The notes under the pieces were generated by a model. The model was given only the letters and a program-made list of their open reading frames with translations. It was not told the DNA's origin and ran no database searches. A program made the position numbers and the translations under genes. From Croceibacterium salegens (lineage in GTDB: Bacteria; Pseudomonadota; Alphaproteobacteria; Sphingomonadales; Sphingomonadaceae), in NCBI RefSeq assembly GCF_009827435.1, contig NZ_WTYM01000045.1, positions 1 through 64,000 of the forward strand: a DNA stretch of 64,000 bases. The letters are read 5' to 3'. Position 1 is the stretch's first letter. Each line of letters starts with the position of its first letter. Shown in pieces: positions 1 through 8,828 of this stretch.

Positions 1-154
1 GTTGCTCCCTTTCGGCCACGAGGGCTCTTGGCTGGAATGGCAGCTAATGACCCTTGGGACCAAAAATTAGTCGGTCCGCTACTGACCCAGTTGCGGACAT
101 CATTCCAACATGGTCACGTCAGCGACAATCAGCGCGGCCTTGCTGAACGCGCAA

Positions 155-928
155 TCAACCGACGGTCTTGCCGCGATCGACCAACAGCGAATGGCCCGTC
201 ACGTAGCTGCTTTCATCGGAAGCGAGGAAAGCCACTGCAATTGCTATGTCGTCGATCGTACCCAACCGCCCCAGCGGCACGGCGGGGACAAGGGCTTCGG
301 CGCCGGGCACGCCGAGGTTGTGCACGATGTCGGTCAGCATCCGGCTTTCGATGAAGCCCGGATGCACGGAATTCACGCGCACGCCGAACGGCGCGGCTTC
401 GAGGGAAGCGGTCCGGGTCAGGCCCAGCACGGCATGCTTCGATATAATGTAGCTGGACATGTTGGCCGCGCCGATCAGCCCAGCGATCGAAGAAGTGTTT
501 ATGATCGACCCGGACTTCTGCGCCTGCATCAGGGGCAGAACGTATTTCATACCCAGGAACACACCCAAGACGTTGACGTTGAACACCCTTACGAATTCGT
601 CGGTCGGATAGTCCTGGATCGAGGCCTGGGTGCCTTCGATGCCGGCATTGTTGAAGAAGATGTCGATCCGGGACCCAAGGGCAAGCGACTTTTCAACGTA
701 ACCACAGACTCGGCTTCGACGGTCACGTCGGCGCGCAGCAGGGTGAATCCTTCGCGGCCATCGAGCGGTTTCCACCGGTCCGCCATCCGCCGATGGATGG
801 TCGACGCCGATGACCCGGGCCCCGCGTTCGGCCAGCTTGCGCGCCGTCGCGCTGCCGATGGCACCGGCGGCGCCGGTCACGACCGCGACCTTGCCAGCCA
901 GGGGTTGGTACCCTGCTGGGTCACTCAT
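155..928 (-). CDS. SDR-family NAD(P)-dependent oxidoreductase with two compensating frameshifts
   Basis: This is a short-chain dehydrogenase/reductase of unknown substrate. The dinucleotide-binding motif TGAAGAIG, the NNAG motif, the catalytic Ser (NTSSIAG) and YxxxK (YIISK) are all present. I chose the ATG at 928 because GAGAGG precedes it; an in-frame extension to 991 has no SDR homology. Between about 700 and 802 the reading frame gives an Arg/Pro-rich stretch unlike any SDR, while the neighbouring minus-strand frame gives a sensible one (FTLLRADVTVEAESVV), so one base appears gained near 800 and one lost near 702. About 32 codons are scrambled, covering the end of beta-2 and the ADVT cofactor contact. 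The gene may be damaged, or the sequence may contain two errors. It stands alone, and its role cannot be inferred from neighbours. Confidence 0.8.
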   Translation of the reverse strand: MSDPAGYQPLAGKVAVVTGAAGAIGSATARKLAERGARVIGVDHPSADGGPVETARWPRRIHPAARRRDRRSRVCGYVEKSLALGSRIDIFFNNAGIEGTQASIQDYPTDEFVRVFNVNVLGVFLGMKYVLPLMQAQKSGSIINTSSIAGLIGAANMSSYIISKHAVLGLTRTASLEAAPFGVRVNSVHPGFIESRMLTDIVHNLGVPGAEALVPAVPLGRLGTIDDIAIAVAFLASDESSYVTGHSLLVDRGKTVG

Positions 929-1071
929 GACAGCCTCTCGTGTTCGATATGCGCTCGATCGCTCTGTTGCGATCGGCGCCTCGCCGGACAACCTGTCACC
1001 AAATTGCGGCCATTCTTTGCTTGCAGCGCTGCCGCCAGACAGGGCGAGGCGCGGAGTCTCGAACTCGCAAT

Positions 1072-1644
1072 CTACTCGGAATACGTCGCCCTTTTGATCA
1101 GGCTGGCCCGCTTGCGGCCGGGGACGATGCGCGAAGTTTCGGCCGAACGATCGTTCTTCAGCGCGCCTTCGCGAATTGCCTCGAGGACGATTTCACCTGA
1201 GATCGGCGCATCGAACTTCAGGCCGCAGGAGTCGTTGTTCGACCACGCAACGGATCCGAAGACTTCGTAGATGCTCCACTTGAGCAGCGCTGGCATGCCC
1301 ACGGCAGGCGGATTGTGAATGCTGATGCCCGCACCATATTCGGAAATGTCGGCCAGCCACGCCGACCGGTTGAAACTTGCCGTCTGCAGGCGCGCGGGCA
1401 GGTTGATGCGGCTGCGCAGGGCAACCCGGCGATCCTCCTTCGCTTCCCCAGTATCGTCCTGGTATGCTCCGAGGTGGGCCCAGTCTTCGCAATTGTCGCT
1501 CGCTTCGGTCACCAGCGACCCGTAGTAATTCGGGTTCTCGACCAGTTTCCGGCACACCCCTTCGCGGGCCACCTCCTCCCTCAGGTTGGGAGCCCAGTAG
1601 CGGCACTGATGGCAGGAGGGAGTACGTTCGGTATCGCCAGGCAT
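1072..1644 (-). CDS. PilZ-domain protein with N-terminal four-cysteine segment
   Basis: A 190-residue cytosolic protein. The C-terminal part (about residues 70-155) is a PilZ domain carrying both c-di-GMP motifs, RxxxR (R73-R77) and DxSxxG (D99, S101, G104), so nucleotide binding is likely from family knowledge. The N-terminal 55 residues hold four spaced cysteines (C11, C14, C31, C52) next to aromatics (CRYW, CEDW), which looks like a small metal- or Fe-S-binding module. No membrane segment or signal peptide is visible. The gene is monocistronic, and the 190 bases before it hold no other gene. Its partner or output is unknown. Confidence 0.85.
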   Translation of the reverse strand: MPGDTERTPSCHQCRYWAPNLREEVAREGVCRKLVENPNYYGSLVTEASDNCEDWAHLGAYQDDTGEAKEDRRVALRSRINLPARLQTASFNRSAWLADISEYGAGISIHNPPAVGMPALLKWSIYEVFGSVAWSNNDSCGLKFDAPISGEIVLEAIREGALKNDRSAETSRIVPGRKRASLIKRATYSE

Positions 1645-1832
1645 TCAGTCGCTCTCCCCGACTTTGAGCAATTACAAAGTCCTAGCGAAAGAAGGTGAAT
1701 TTCAGCCTTAAGAACATGGTTATCGGCGGGCGTTCCTCGCCGTCTGCCGCCTGCCAGGTTCCCGCGGTTCAGATCCCTGATTCCAACCGCTGAATCCCGA
1801 CGCCCGGCGGCATCAGGCAGGCGGCGGATTCC

Positions 1833-3641
1833 CTAACCCTTCTTCGCAGCGATCCAGTCGTCGATCTTCTGTTCGAGGATCGGCAACGGCAGTGCGCCGG
1901 TGTTCAGCACCTGATCGTGGAATTCGCGGATGTCGAACCTTTCGCCCAGTTCCTTCTCGGCCTTGGCGCGCAGCCGCTGGATGGTCAGCGCGCCGGTCTT
2001 GTAGGCCAGCGCTTGCCCCGGGATGGCGATGTAGCGTTCGACCTCGGCGCGGATGTCCTCGAGGCCCAGCGCCGAGTTGTCGGTCATGTACTGGATCGCC
2101 TGTTCGCGGGTCCAGCCCTTTGCGTGGATGCCGGTGTCGACCACCAGCCGCAGCGCGCGCAGCATCTCGTCGTTGAGCGTGCCGAAGCGCGCCGCGGGAT
2201 CGGCGTAGAAGCCCATCGGGTAACCGAGCGTCTCGGCATAGAGCGCCCAGCCCTCGACGAAGGCGGTGTTGCCGCCAAAGCGAATGAAGTTGGGCAGCGC
2301 GGTGTTCTCCATCGCCAGACTGATCTGGAAATGGTGCCCCGGCGCGGCCTCGTGCATGTAGAGCGTGATCTCGTTCGGCGTGGTGCGGGCCGGCAGGTCG
2401 TAGGTCGAATAGTAGAAGATCCCCGGCCGCGATCCGTCGGGCGAGCCCTCGTTGTACGAGCCCTCGGCGGCATATTTCTCGCGGAACGGTTCGACCGGGC
2501 GGACCTCCAGCGGCAGCTTGGGCAGGTGCGCGAAGTACTCGGGCGCCTTGGCGTCGACCATCTTCGAGATGCGGTTGAAGGCGTCGATCTTCTCCTGCGC
2601 GGTCTTGCGCTTGAAGCGCGGATCGGTGCGCAACCAGGTGAAGTATTCCTGCAGCGTCCCCTCGAAACCGAGCTCCTTCTGCGTCTCGCGCATGGCGTCG
2701 AGGATGCGGGCGACTTCCTTGAGGCCGGTCTGGTGAACCTCCTCGGGATCGAGCGGCAGAGTTGTGTAGCGCTCGATCAGCTGGGGGTAGAGCCTGTCGC
2801 CGCCCTTCATCGCCCAGAGCCCGACGTCTTGGCGCGCCTTGGGCTGGTAGTCCTGCTTCAGGAAGTCCTCGAGACGCTTGTAGGCCGCGAAGATCGTGCC
2901 GACGTTCGCGCGGTATTCGGCGGTCAGGCGCTCGCGATCGGCGGCGCTGAAGTCCTCGGGGAATTGACCTACCGGGCCGTAGAATGGCGAATCCTCGATC
3001 GGCGCGGCGAGTTGGGCGTCGAGCTGCTCGATGGTGCGGTCGATCGTCATCCGGCTCTCGACCACGCCGCTCGCCAGCCCTTCGCGCATGCGGCCGATCG
3101 CCCGGTCGACCCAGGCGACGTATTCGGCGTTGCGCTTGAGGTTTTCCTCGTAGTCTTCGAGCGTCGCGAAGGGCGCGCTGCCCTGCCCGCTGGCGATGGT
3201 CGGGTAATAGACCTGCCAGCTGGCGTAGTGGTTGACCGGGCGCACTTCGGTCAGGGGCAGGATATCGTCCGCGAGCGAGTCCAACGTTCGCTGCTGGTTC
3301 CACGCGAAGACGTCGTAGGCGATCTTGTCGGTCGGCGAGAGTGCGTCGCGATCGAGGCGATGAAGCGCTTCAATGTTGGTTTCAGCGTTCTGTTTCTGCG
3401 CTGAATAGTATGCATCGGAGTCGTAATCGCCGAAGTGCTCGGCATAGCGCATGTCGCCGCGGCTCAGCGCGTCGAGCGGGTTGAGCTTGAGGTCCGCTTC
3501 GTCCGCCGCGGCGAAGGCCGCGAACAGCGCCTCGTGCGGGCTTGCCGCAACGCTCTGCGCAGGTTCGCTCCCGACGGTGGTGGCGCAGGCCCCGAGCAGG
3601 ATAGTGGAGGCAAGCAGGGCGGCGGACAGGAACGGCTTCAA
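1833..3641 (-). CDS. DUF885-family lipoprotein, probable metallopeptidase-like protein
   Basis: A 602-residue protein with a lipoprotein signal (ILLGAC, Cys near residue 19), so it is probably anchored in the periplasm or outer membrane. Most of the length matches the DUF885 family, whose signature HEAAPGHH is seen in the middle of the C-terminal half. That motif resembles a zinc-binding HExxH-type helix, and the family is thought to be peptidase-like, but I cannot name a substrate. Length is normal for the family. The gene is followed by the convergently unrelated DUF885-free spacer and preceded by the DUF2585 gene on the same strand, 74 bases away. Confidence 0.88.
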   Translation of the reverse strand: MKPFLSAALLASTILLGACATTVGSEPAQSVAASPHEALFAAFAAADEADLKLNPLDALSRGDMRYAEHFGDYDSDAYYSAQKQNAETNIEALHRLDRDALSPTDKIAYDVFAWNQQRTLDSLADDILPLTEVRPVNHYASWQVYYPTIASGQGSAPFATLEDYEENLKRNAEYVAWVDRAIGRMREGLASGVVESRMTIDRTIEQLDAQLAAPIEDSPFYGPVGQFPEDFSAADRERLTAEYRANVGTIFAAYKRLEDFLKQDYQPKARQDVGLWAMKGGDRLYPQLIERYTTLPLDPEEVHQTGLKEVARILDAMRETQKELGFEGTLQEYFTWLRTDPRFKRKTAQEKIDAFNRISKMVDAKAPEYFAHLPKLPLEVRPVEPFREKYAAEGSYNEGSPDGSRPGIFYYSTYDLPARTTPNEITLYMHEAAPGHHFQISLAMENTALPNFIRFGGNTAFVEGWALYAETLGYPMGFYADPAARFGTLNDEMLRALRLVVDTGIHAKGWTREQAIQYMTDNSALGLEDIRAEVERYIAIPGQALAYKTGALTIQRLRAKAEKELGERFDIREFHDQVLNTGALPLPILEQKIDDWIAAKKG

Positions 3642-3715
3642 GGCAAACTCCGGGGAAACGGGGGTCCGGGCTCGCTAGAACCCGCACCTGCCGGTTTCAA
3701 GTGCAACCGGGCCGC

Positions 3716-4303
3716 TTATCCGCCCGCCTGCCACTGGCGGATCGCCTCGATCGGCCAGAACAGCATGACCACGTTGAGCGTCAGGTTGTCGCGGATGGTG
3801 TAGAGCGTCAGCAGTTCGAGGAACACCGCCAGCGCCACACTGTATTTCGCCGGGATCCTGCTGGCGACGAGGAAGCCGATCGTCATCCAGCCGATGTCGC
3901 TGATCGAATTGACGACGCTGTCGCCCGAATAACCGAAGCTGACCGTCACCGCGCGGTAGCGGTCGATAACCATCGGCGTGTTCTCGACCACCTCCCAAGC
4001 CGCCTCGACAAAAACCGCGATCGGCAGCGCCCAGCGCGCCGGGCGGCCGCCGAACAACCTGAGCTTCTTCCACAGCAGCCAGGCGACGAAATACATGATC
4101 AGCCCGTGGGTGAAGTGGCTTGGCGAATACCAATCCGAGATGTGCTGCGAGTTCTCGGAGGACTGCACTACCCCGTGCCAAAGCTTGACGGTGCCGCATT
4201 CGCAGATCGGATTGCGGCCCATCGCCAGCAATATCGCCGCCGCAACCACGACGAGCGCGAAGGTCATGAAAACGGCGCGAGAGTTGGGAAGCAGGCGGTT
4301 CAT
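3716..4303 (-). CDS. DUF2585 (UPF0314) family membrane protein
   Basis: A 195-residue protein with several hydrophobic segments (the first at about residues 10-28, then around the HFTHGLIMYFVAWLLW stretch, and a pair near the C-terminus). The family features HGVVQSSENSQHISDWYS, HFTHG and the EAAWEVVENT motif are present. The family is of unknown function and lies in the inner membrane. I set the start at the ATG 4303; a much longer in-frame extension runs antisense to crtY and is not coding. It is divergent from crtY with a 60-base spacer, so the two may share a promoter region. Confidence 0.85.
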   Translation of the reverse strand: MNRLLPNSRAVFMTFALVVVAAAILLAMGRNPICECGTVKLWHGVVQSSENSQHISDWYSPSHFTHGLIMYFVAWLLWKKLRLFGGRPARWALPIAVFVEAAWEVVENTPMVIDRYRAVTVSFGYSGDSVVNSISDIGWMTIGFLVASRIPAKYSVALAVFLELLTLYTIRDNLTLNVVMLFWPIEAIRQWQAGG

Positions 4304-4363
4304 CGGGGCACTTGTGCAAGCACGGTGGTTGCCATGCAATCCCCATAGGCTAAGGCGACAACG

Positions 4364-5545
4364 ATGCCCGGACGCACCTGCGATATCGCGATTGTCGGCG
4401 GCGGCCTCGCCGGCGGACTGATCGCGCTGGCCCTGCGCCAGTCCAATCCCGACATTTCGGTCCGGCTGATTGAAACCGGCGCTACTCCGGGCGGCAACCA
4501 CCGCTGGAGCTGGTTCGAAAGCGATCTCGACGACGAAGCCCGGTGGCTGATGCGGCCGTTCCGCACGACGCGTTGGGACAAGGGCTATGACGTCGCCTTT
4601 CCCGGCCATGTCCGGCACCTCGACACCGCCTATCGCTCGCTGTCGAGCGAGGACTTCGCCGCCGGGCTCAACCGCGAGCTGGCGCCCGGCACGATCATGG
4701 CGAACCGCAGTGCGAGGTCGCTGATGGCCGACGGAGTCTACCTCGAGGACGGCGGCTGGGTCGGCGCGCGGGCGGTGATCGACTGCCGCGGCTTCACCCC
4801 CACTCCGCACCTCACCGGCGGCTGGCAGGTCTTCCTCGGCCGTCACATGCGCACCGAAAAACCGCACGATGTGACCCGCCCGGTGATCATGGATGCGACG
4901 GTCGACCAGAAGGACGGCTACCACTTCGTCTACGTCTTGCCGCTCGGTGCCGACGAGCTTTTCATCGAGGATACCTATTACCAGGACGAACCGAAGCTCG
5001 ACCGCAGCAAGCTGTCGGGCCGGATCGACCGGTATTGCGAGCATCACGGCTGGCGCGGCGAACTGCTCAGCTCCGAAACCGGGATTCTGCCCGTGGTGAC
5101 CGGCGGCAACTTTTCCCGCTGGCAGGCGGAGCAAGACGTCGACGGGGTTGCCCGTGCCGGTGTGCACGCCGGGTTCCTGCACCCGCTGACCAGTTATTCC
5201 CTGCCCTTTGCCGCCGCGACGGCGAATGCCGTCGCCCGTTACGGCGACCTGCCGGGCGACCAGCTGGCGGCGATGCTCGCGGCGCGGGCGCGGCGGCACT
5301 GGAGCGATACCAAGTTCTACCGCCGGCTCGGCTCGATGCTGTTCGGCGCAGCGCGCAGCCACGAACGCTGGCGCGTGTTCTCGCACTTCTACGGTCTTGA
5401 CGAAGAGCTGGTGGAGCGCTTCTACGCCGCCCGTTCGACCCGCGCCGACCGCATGCGTATCCTGTGGGGCCGCCCGCCCGTGCCGATCCGCCGCGCAATC
5501 GCCGCACTCGCCACCTCGCGCCCCTCGCTGGAGCATGCCGCATGA
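4364..5545 (+). CDS. crtY: lycopene beta-cyclase CrtY
   Basis: A 393-residue flavoprotein that cyclises lycopene ends to beta-rings in carotenoid synthesis, associated with the membrane. The N-terminal FAD-binding motif (DIAIVGGGLAGGLIALAL) and the family stretch GGNHRWSWF are visible, as is FIEDTYY in the middle and HPLTSYSLPFA near the C-terminus. Length is normal for proteobacterial CrtY. It is the first gene of the crt operon, and its TGA overlaps the ATG of crtI by four bases (ATGA). Confidence 0.95.
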   Translation: MPGRTCDIAIVGGGLAGGLIALALRQSNPDISVRLIETGATPGGNHRWSWFESDLDDEARWLMRPFRTTRWDKGYDVAFPGHVRHLDTAYRSLSSEDFAAGLNRELAPGTIMANRSARSLMADGVYLEDGGWVGARAVIDCRGFTPTPHLTGGWQVFLGRHMRTEKPHDVTRPVIMDATVDQKDGYHFVYVLPLGADELFIEDTYYQDEPKLDRSKLSGRIDRYCEHHGWRGELLSSETGILPVVTGGNFSRWQAEQDVDGVARAGVHAGFLHPLTSYSLPFAAATANAVARYGDLPGDQLAAMLAARARRHWSDTKFYRRLGSMLFGAARSHERWRVFSHFYGLDEELVERFYAARSTRADRMRILWGRPPVPIRRAIAALATSRPSLEHAA

Positions 5546-7035
5546 CCTTCGCAAACAAGCGCGCCTGCGTGATCGGCAGCGGTTTCGGCGGTCTTGCTCT
5601 CGCCATCCGCCTGCAGTCGGCGGGCGTGCAGACGACGGTGGTCGAAGGGCGCGACAAGCTCGGCGGCCGCGCCTACCACTGGCAACGCGAAGGCTTCACC
5701 TTCGACGCCGGGCCGACCGTCATCACCGATCCCGGCTGCCTGCTGGAGCTGTGGAACCTTTCCGGCTCGGACATGCGCGACGATGTCGAGCTGATGAAAG
5801 TCATGCCGTTCTACCGCCTCAACTGGCCCGACGGCACCAACTTCGACTACTCGAACGACGACAAGCTGCTGCGCGGCGAGATCGGCAAGCTCGATCCTTA
5901 CGACATCGCCGGGTACGAAGCGTTCCTCGACTATGCCGCGGCGGTCTACGAGGAAGGCTACGTCAAGCTCGGCACGGTGCCGTTCCTCGACTTCAAGTCG
6001 ATGATCAGGGCCGCCCCGGCGCTGATGAAGCACCAGGCCTGGCGCAGCGTCTACTCCGTTGTTTCGCAGTACGTGCGCAACGAGAAGCTGCGCGAGGCGC
6101 TGTCGTTCCACACGCTGCTGGTCGGCGGCAACCCGATGACCACGAGCTCGATCTACGCCCTGATCCACAAGCTGGAGAAGGACGGCGGGGTGTGGTGGGC
6201 CCGTGGCGGGACCAACAGGCTGGTGGCCGGGATGGTGCGGCTGTTCGAGCGGCTCGGCGGCACGGTCCGCCTCGGCGACCCGGTGGTCCACGTCCACACC
6301 ATCGGCAGCCGCGCCGCCGAAGTGCAGGCGCAGAGCGGCTGGCGCGAAGCGTTCGACGCGGTCGCCAGCAATGCCGACATCGTCCACACCTACCGCGACC
6401 TGCTACGAGGCAGCCCGCGCGGCGAACAGATGGGCCGCGCGCTGGCGAAGAAGCGCTTCAGCCCGAGCCTGTTCGTGGTCCACTTCGGCATCGAGGGGAG
6501 CTGGCCGGGCATCCCGCACCACATGATCCTGTTCGGCCCGAGGTACAAAGGCCTGCTCGAGGACATCTACGTTCGCGGCGTGCTGCCGCAGGACTTCTCG
6601 ATCTACCTCCACCACCCGACCGTGACCGACCCGAGCATGGCACCGCAAGGCAAGAGCACGTTCTACGCGCTTGTCCCCGTCGCCCACATGGGCAAGCTGG
6701 CGGTCGACTGGGACCAGGTCGGCCCGGTGCTGGAGAAGCGCATCCTCGACGAGGTCGGGCGGCGGCTGATCCCCGACATCCACGACCGCATCGTCACCAA
6801 GTTTCACTACGCGCCGAGCGATTTCGCGCATGACCTCCACGCCCACGTCGGCAGCGCCTTCTCGCTGGAACCGATCCTGACACAGAGCGCTTTCTTCCGC
6901 GGGCACAACAGGGACGACGTGATCGGCAATTTCTACCTTGTGGGGGCGGGAACGCATCCCGGCGCGGGGATTCCGGGCGTGGTCGGCAGCGCCAAGGCGA
7001 CCGCCGGGCTGATGCTGGAGGATTTGGCGAAATGA
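5542..7035 (+). CDS. crtI: phytoene desaturase CrtI
   Basis: A 497-residue FAD-dependent desaturase converting phytoene to lycopene (number of steps not deducible). The N-terminal CVIGSGFGGLALAIRL dinucleotide motif and KLGGRAYHW are present, and the C-terminal bacterial desaturase signature runs around YLVGAGTHPGAGIPGVVGSA. The start at 5542 gives an ATGA overlap with crtY; an upstream in-frame ATG at 5464 would add non-homologous residues inside crtY. The gene in turn overlaps the downstream LOG gene by four bases, so translation of the operon is probably coupled. Confidence 0.95.
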   Translation: MTFANKRACVIGSGFGGLALAIRLQSAGVQTTVVEGRDKLGGRAYHWQREGFTFDAGPTVITDPGCLLELWNLSGSDMRDDVELMKVMPFYRLNWPDGTNFDYSNDDKLLRGEIGKLDPYDIAGYEAFLDYAAAVYEEGYVKLGTVPFLDFKSMIRAAPALMKHQAWRSVYSVVSQYVRNEKLREALSFHTLLVGGNPMTTSSIYALIHKLEKDGGVWWARGGTNRLVAGMVRLFERLGGTVRLGDPVVHVHTIGSRAAEVQAQSGWREAFDAVASNADIVHTYRDLLRGSPRGEQMGRALAKKRFSPSLFVVHFGIEGSWPGIPHHMILFGPRYKGLLEDIYVRGVLPQDFSIYLHHPTVTDPSMAPQGKSTFYALVPVAHMGKLAVDWDQVGPVLEKRILDEVGRRLIPDIHDRIVTKFHYAPSDFAHDLHAHVGSAFSLEPILTQSAFFRGHNRDDVIGNFYLVGAGTHPGAGIPGVVGSAKATAGLMLEDLAK

Positions 7036-7613
7036 ACCGTCTCGCCGTCTACTGTGGCTCCGCGAGCCCGGAAGATCCGCGCTACGTCGAACTGGCGCGC
7101 GACGTCGGCGCGACGCTGGCGGGGCGTGGGATCGGTGTGGTCTACGGCGGCGGCCGGCTCGGGCTGATGGGCGCGGTGGCGGCGGGCGCGATGGGGGCGG
7201 GGGGCGAGGTCATCGGCGTGATCCCCGAAGCGATGATCAAGGCCGAAGTCGCCAACTTCGACTGCACAGAACTCAAGGTCGTGCGCAACATGCACGAGCG
7301 CAAGGCGGCCTTTACCGACTTGTCCGACGGCTTCCTGACCATTCCCGGCGGCGTCGGCACGATGGACGAGTTGTGGGAAGCGGTCAGCTGGTCGCAACTC
7401 GGCTATCACAACAAGCCGGTCGGCGTGCTCAACGCCTTCGGCTTCTATGACGGCTTGCTCGAATTCAACCGCCACATGGGCAAAGTCGGTTTCGTCCGTC
7501 CGGCGCACCAGGGTATCATCATCGACGACACCGAACTGGATGCGCTGCTCGACAAGATGTCCGCCTATCGCCCGCACACCCCGATCTTTCACATGAAGGC
7601 CGAGGATCTCTAG
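7032..7613 (+). CDS. LOG-family (TIGR00730) Rossmann-fold protein
   Basis: A 193-residue protein of the lysine-decarboxylase-like/LOG family. The signature PGGVGTMDELWE starts at about residue 105, with YGGGRLGLMGAVA near residue 37. Characterised relatives are cytokinin riboside 5'-monophosphate phosphoribohydrolases or nucleotide pyrophosphohydrolases; the natural substrate here is unknown. It is embedded in the crt operon: its ATG overlaps the crtI stop by four bases, and its TAG at 7611 is followed immediately by the GTG start of crtB. A direct role in carotenoid synthesis is not implied by the family. Confidence 0.9.
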   Translation: MNRLAVYCGSASPEDPRYVELARDVGATLAGRGIGVVYGGGRLGLMGAVAAGAMGAGGEVIGVIPEAMIKAEVANFDCTELKVVRNMHERKAAFTDLSDGFLTIPGGVGTMDELWEAVSWSQLGYHNKPVGVLNAFGFYDGLLEFNRHMGKVGFVRPAHQGIIIDDTELDALLDKMSAYRPHTPIFHMKAEDL

Positions 7614-8696
7614 GTGGCCGGACGCATCCTCAGGTTCGGCAACCGTCGGCTGGTCTCCTCCAGCATCATCCGCCAGACCCCGCGACAGGTCGGCGGCGGG
7701 CGCGAGCGGGCGGCGCTGGTGCGGCAGGCGAAGAAGTCGATCACACGCGGCAGCAAGAGCTTCTCGCTGGCCAGCAAGCTGTTCGATCGCGCGACGCGCG
7801 AGCGGGTCTGGCTGCTCTACGCCTGGTGCCGCCGCTGCGACGATATCGCCGACGGGCAGGACCACGGCGCCAGCATCCTCAAGCTCGACGACGCCACCAC
7901 AAAGCAGCGCGTGCTGGCGATCCGCATCCTCACCGAACGGGCGCTGCAGGGCCAGCCGACCGCCGAACTGGCCTTCGACGCCTTCAACCAGGTCAGCGCC
8001 GAGTGCCGGCTCACGCAGGAAGAGGCGAACGACGTGATCGAGGGCTTCGCGCTCGATGCGCAGGGCTGGCGCCCGCGCACCGAGGAAGACCTTATGCGCT
8101 ACTGCTTCCACGTCGCCGGGGCGGTGGGGGTGATGATGGCCAAGGTCATGGGCGTATCGGGCGAAGACCACGAAACGCTCGATCGCGCCTGCGACCTCGG
8201 GCTGGCCTTTCAGCTGGTCAACATCGCCCGCGACGTGTCCGACGACGATGCCGCCGGGCGCTGCTACATCCCGCTCGAATGGCAGGCCGAGGCCGATCTC
8301 CCGCCCGGAATGCGCCTGCGGCCCGAATATCGCGAACAGCTGGTCGCTCTGGTCGCGCGCATGCTCGACATAGCCGAGCAGCACGAGGCGGCGGCGCGCT
8401 TCGGTGCCAACGGTCTGCGCTTTCGCCAGCGCTGGGCGGTGCTCTCGGCCGCGGGCATCTACGGCGCGATCGGCCGCAAGGTCCGCGCCGCCGGTCCGCA
8501 CGCCTGGGACCACCGCATCCACACCAGCGCATGGTCCAAGCTGGGCTTCGTCGCGCGCGGTTTCGTCGACGCAATTCGCGGCGCGCCCGAGCCCGAGGTC
8601 TGGCCGAAGCACACCCGCGGCAGCCTGATGACCGCCGCCCGCATGGCCGGCCCGCCCGCCCCGATGCCGATGACCCCGCTGCCGGATGAGGCCTAG
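7614..8696 (+). CDS. crtB: phytoene synthase CrtB
   Basis: A 360-residue squalene/phytoene synthase that condenses two geranylgeranyl diphosphates. Both Asp-rich Mg-diphosphate sites are seen: DDIAD near residue 75 and RDVSDDDAAGRCYIP near residue 205. The start is a GTG directly after the stop of the LOG gene. The N-terminal 40 residues before the conserved RQAKKSITRGSKSFSLAS look like a variable extension, so a later start is possible. It is the last gene of the crt operon, and an inverted-repeat element follows 14 bases downstream. Confidence 0.94.
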   Translation: MAGRILRFGNRRLVSSSIIRQTPRQVGGGRERAALVRQAKKSITRGSKSFSLASKLFDRATRERVWLLYAWCRRCDDIADGQDHGASILKLDDATTKQRVLAIRILTERALQGQPTAELAFDAFNQVSAECRLTQEEANDVIEGFALDAQGWRPRTEEDLMRYCFHVAGAVGVMMAKVMGVSGEDHETLDRACDLGLAFQLVNIARDVSDDDAAGRCYIPLEWQAEADLPPGMRLRPEYREQLVALVARMLDIAEQHEAAARFGANGLRFRQRWAVLSAAGIYGAIGRKVRAAGPHAWDHRIHTSAWSKLGFVARGFVDAIRGAPEPEVWPKHTRGSLMTAARMAGPPAPMPMTPLPDEA

Positions 8697-8710
8697 ACGG
8701 CACAACAGGC

Positions 8711-8803
8711 CGTCATTGCGAGGGGCCGCAGGCCTTGCGGCAATCCAGAGCGGCGCGCGCAACCGCACTCGATTGCGTCGTCGCTTCGCTCCTCGCAATG
8801 ACG
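8711..8803. repeat. short inverted-repeat element, copy 1
   Basis: A 93-base element bounded by perfect 12-base terminal inverted repeats (CGTCATTGCGAG and CTCGCAATGACG), lying between crtB and the carboxylase gene. A second copy (10710-10794) flanks the other side of the same gene. The ends resemble dispersed CATTGCGAG repeats seen in many proteobacterial genomes. Transcribed, it would fold into a long hairpin and could end crtB transcription. Confidence 0.85.
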
Positions 8804-8828
8804 AATAACATCAGCTAACCGGTTTCCG

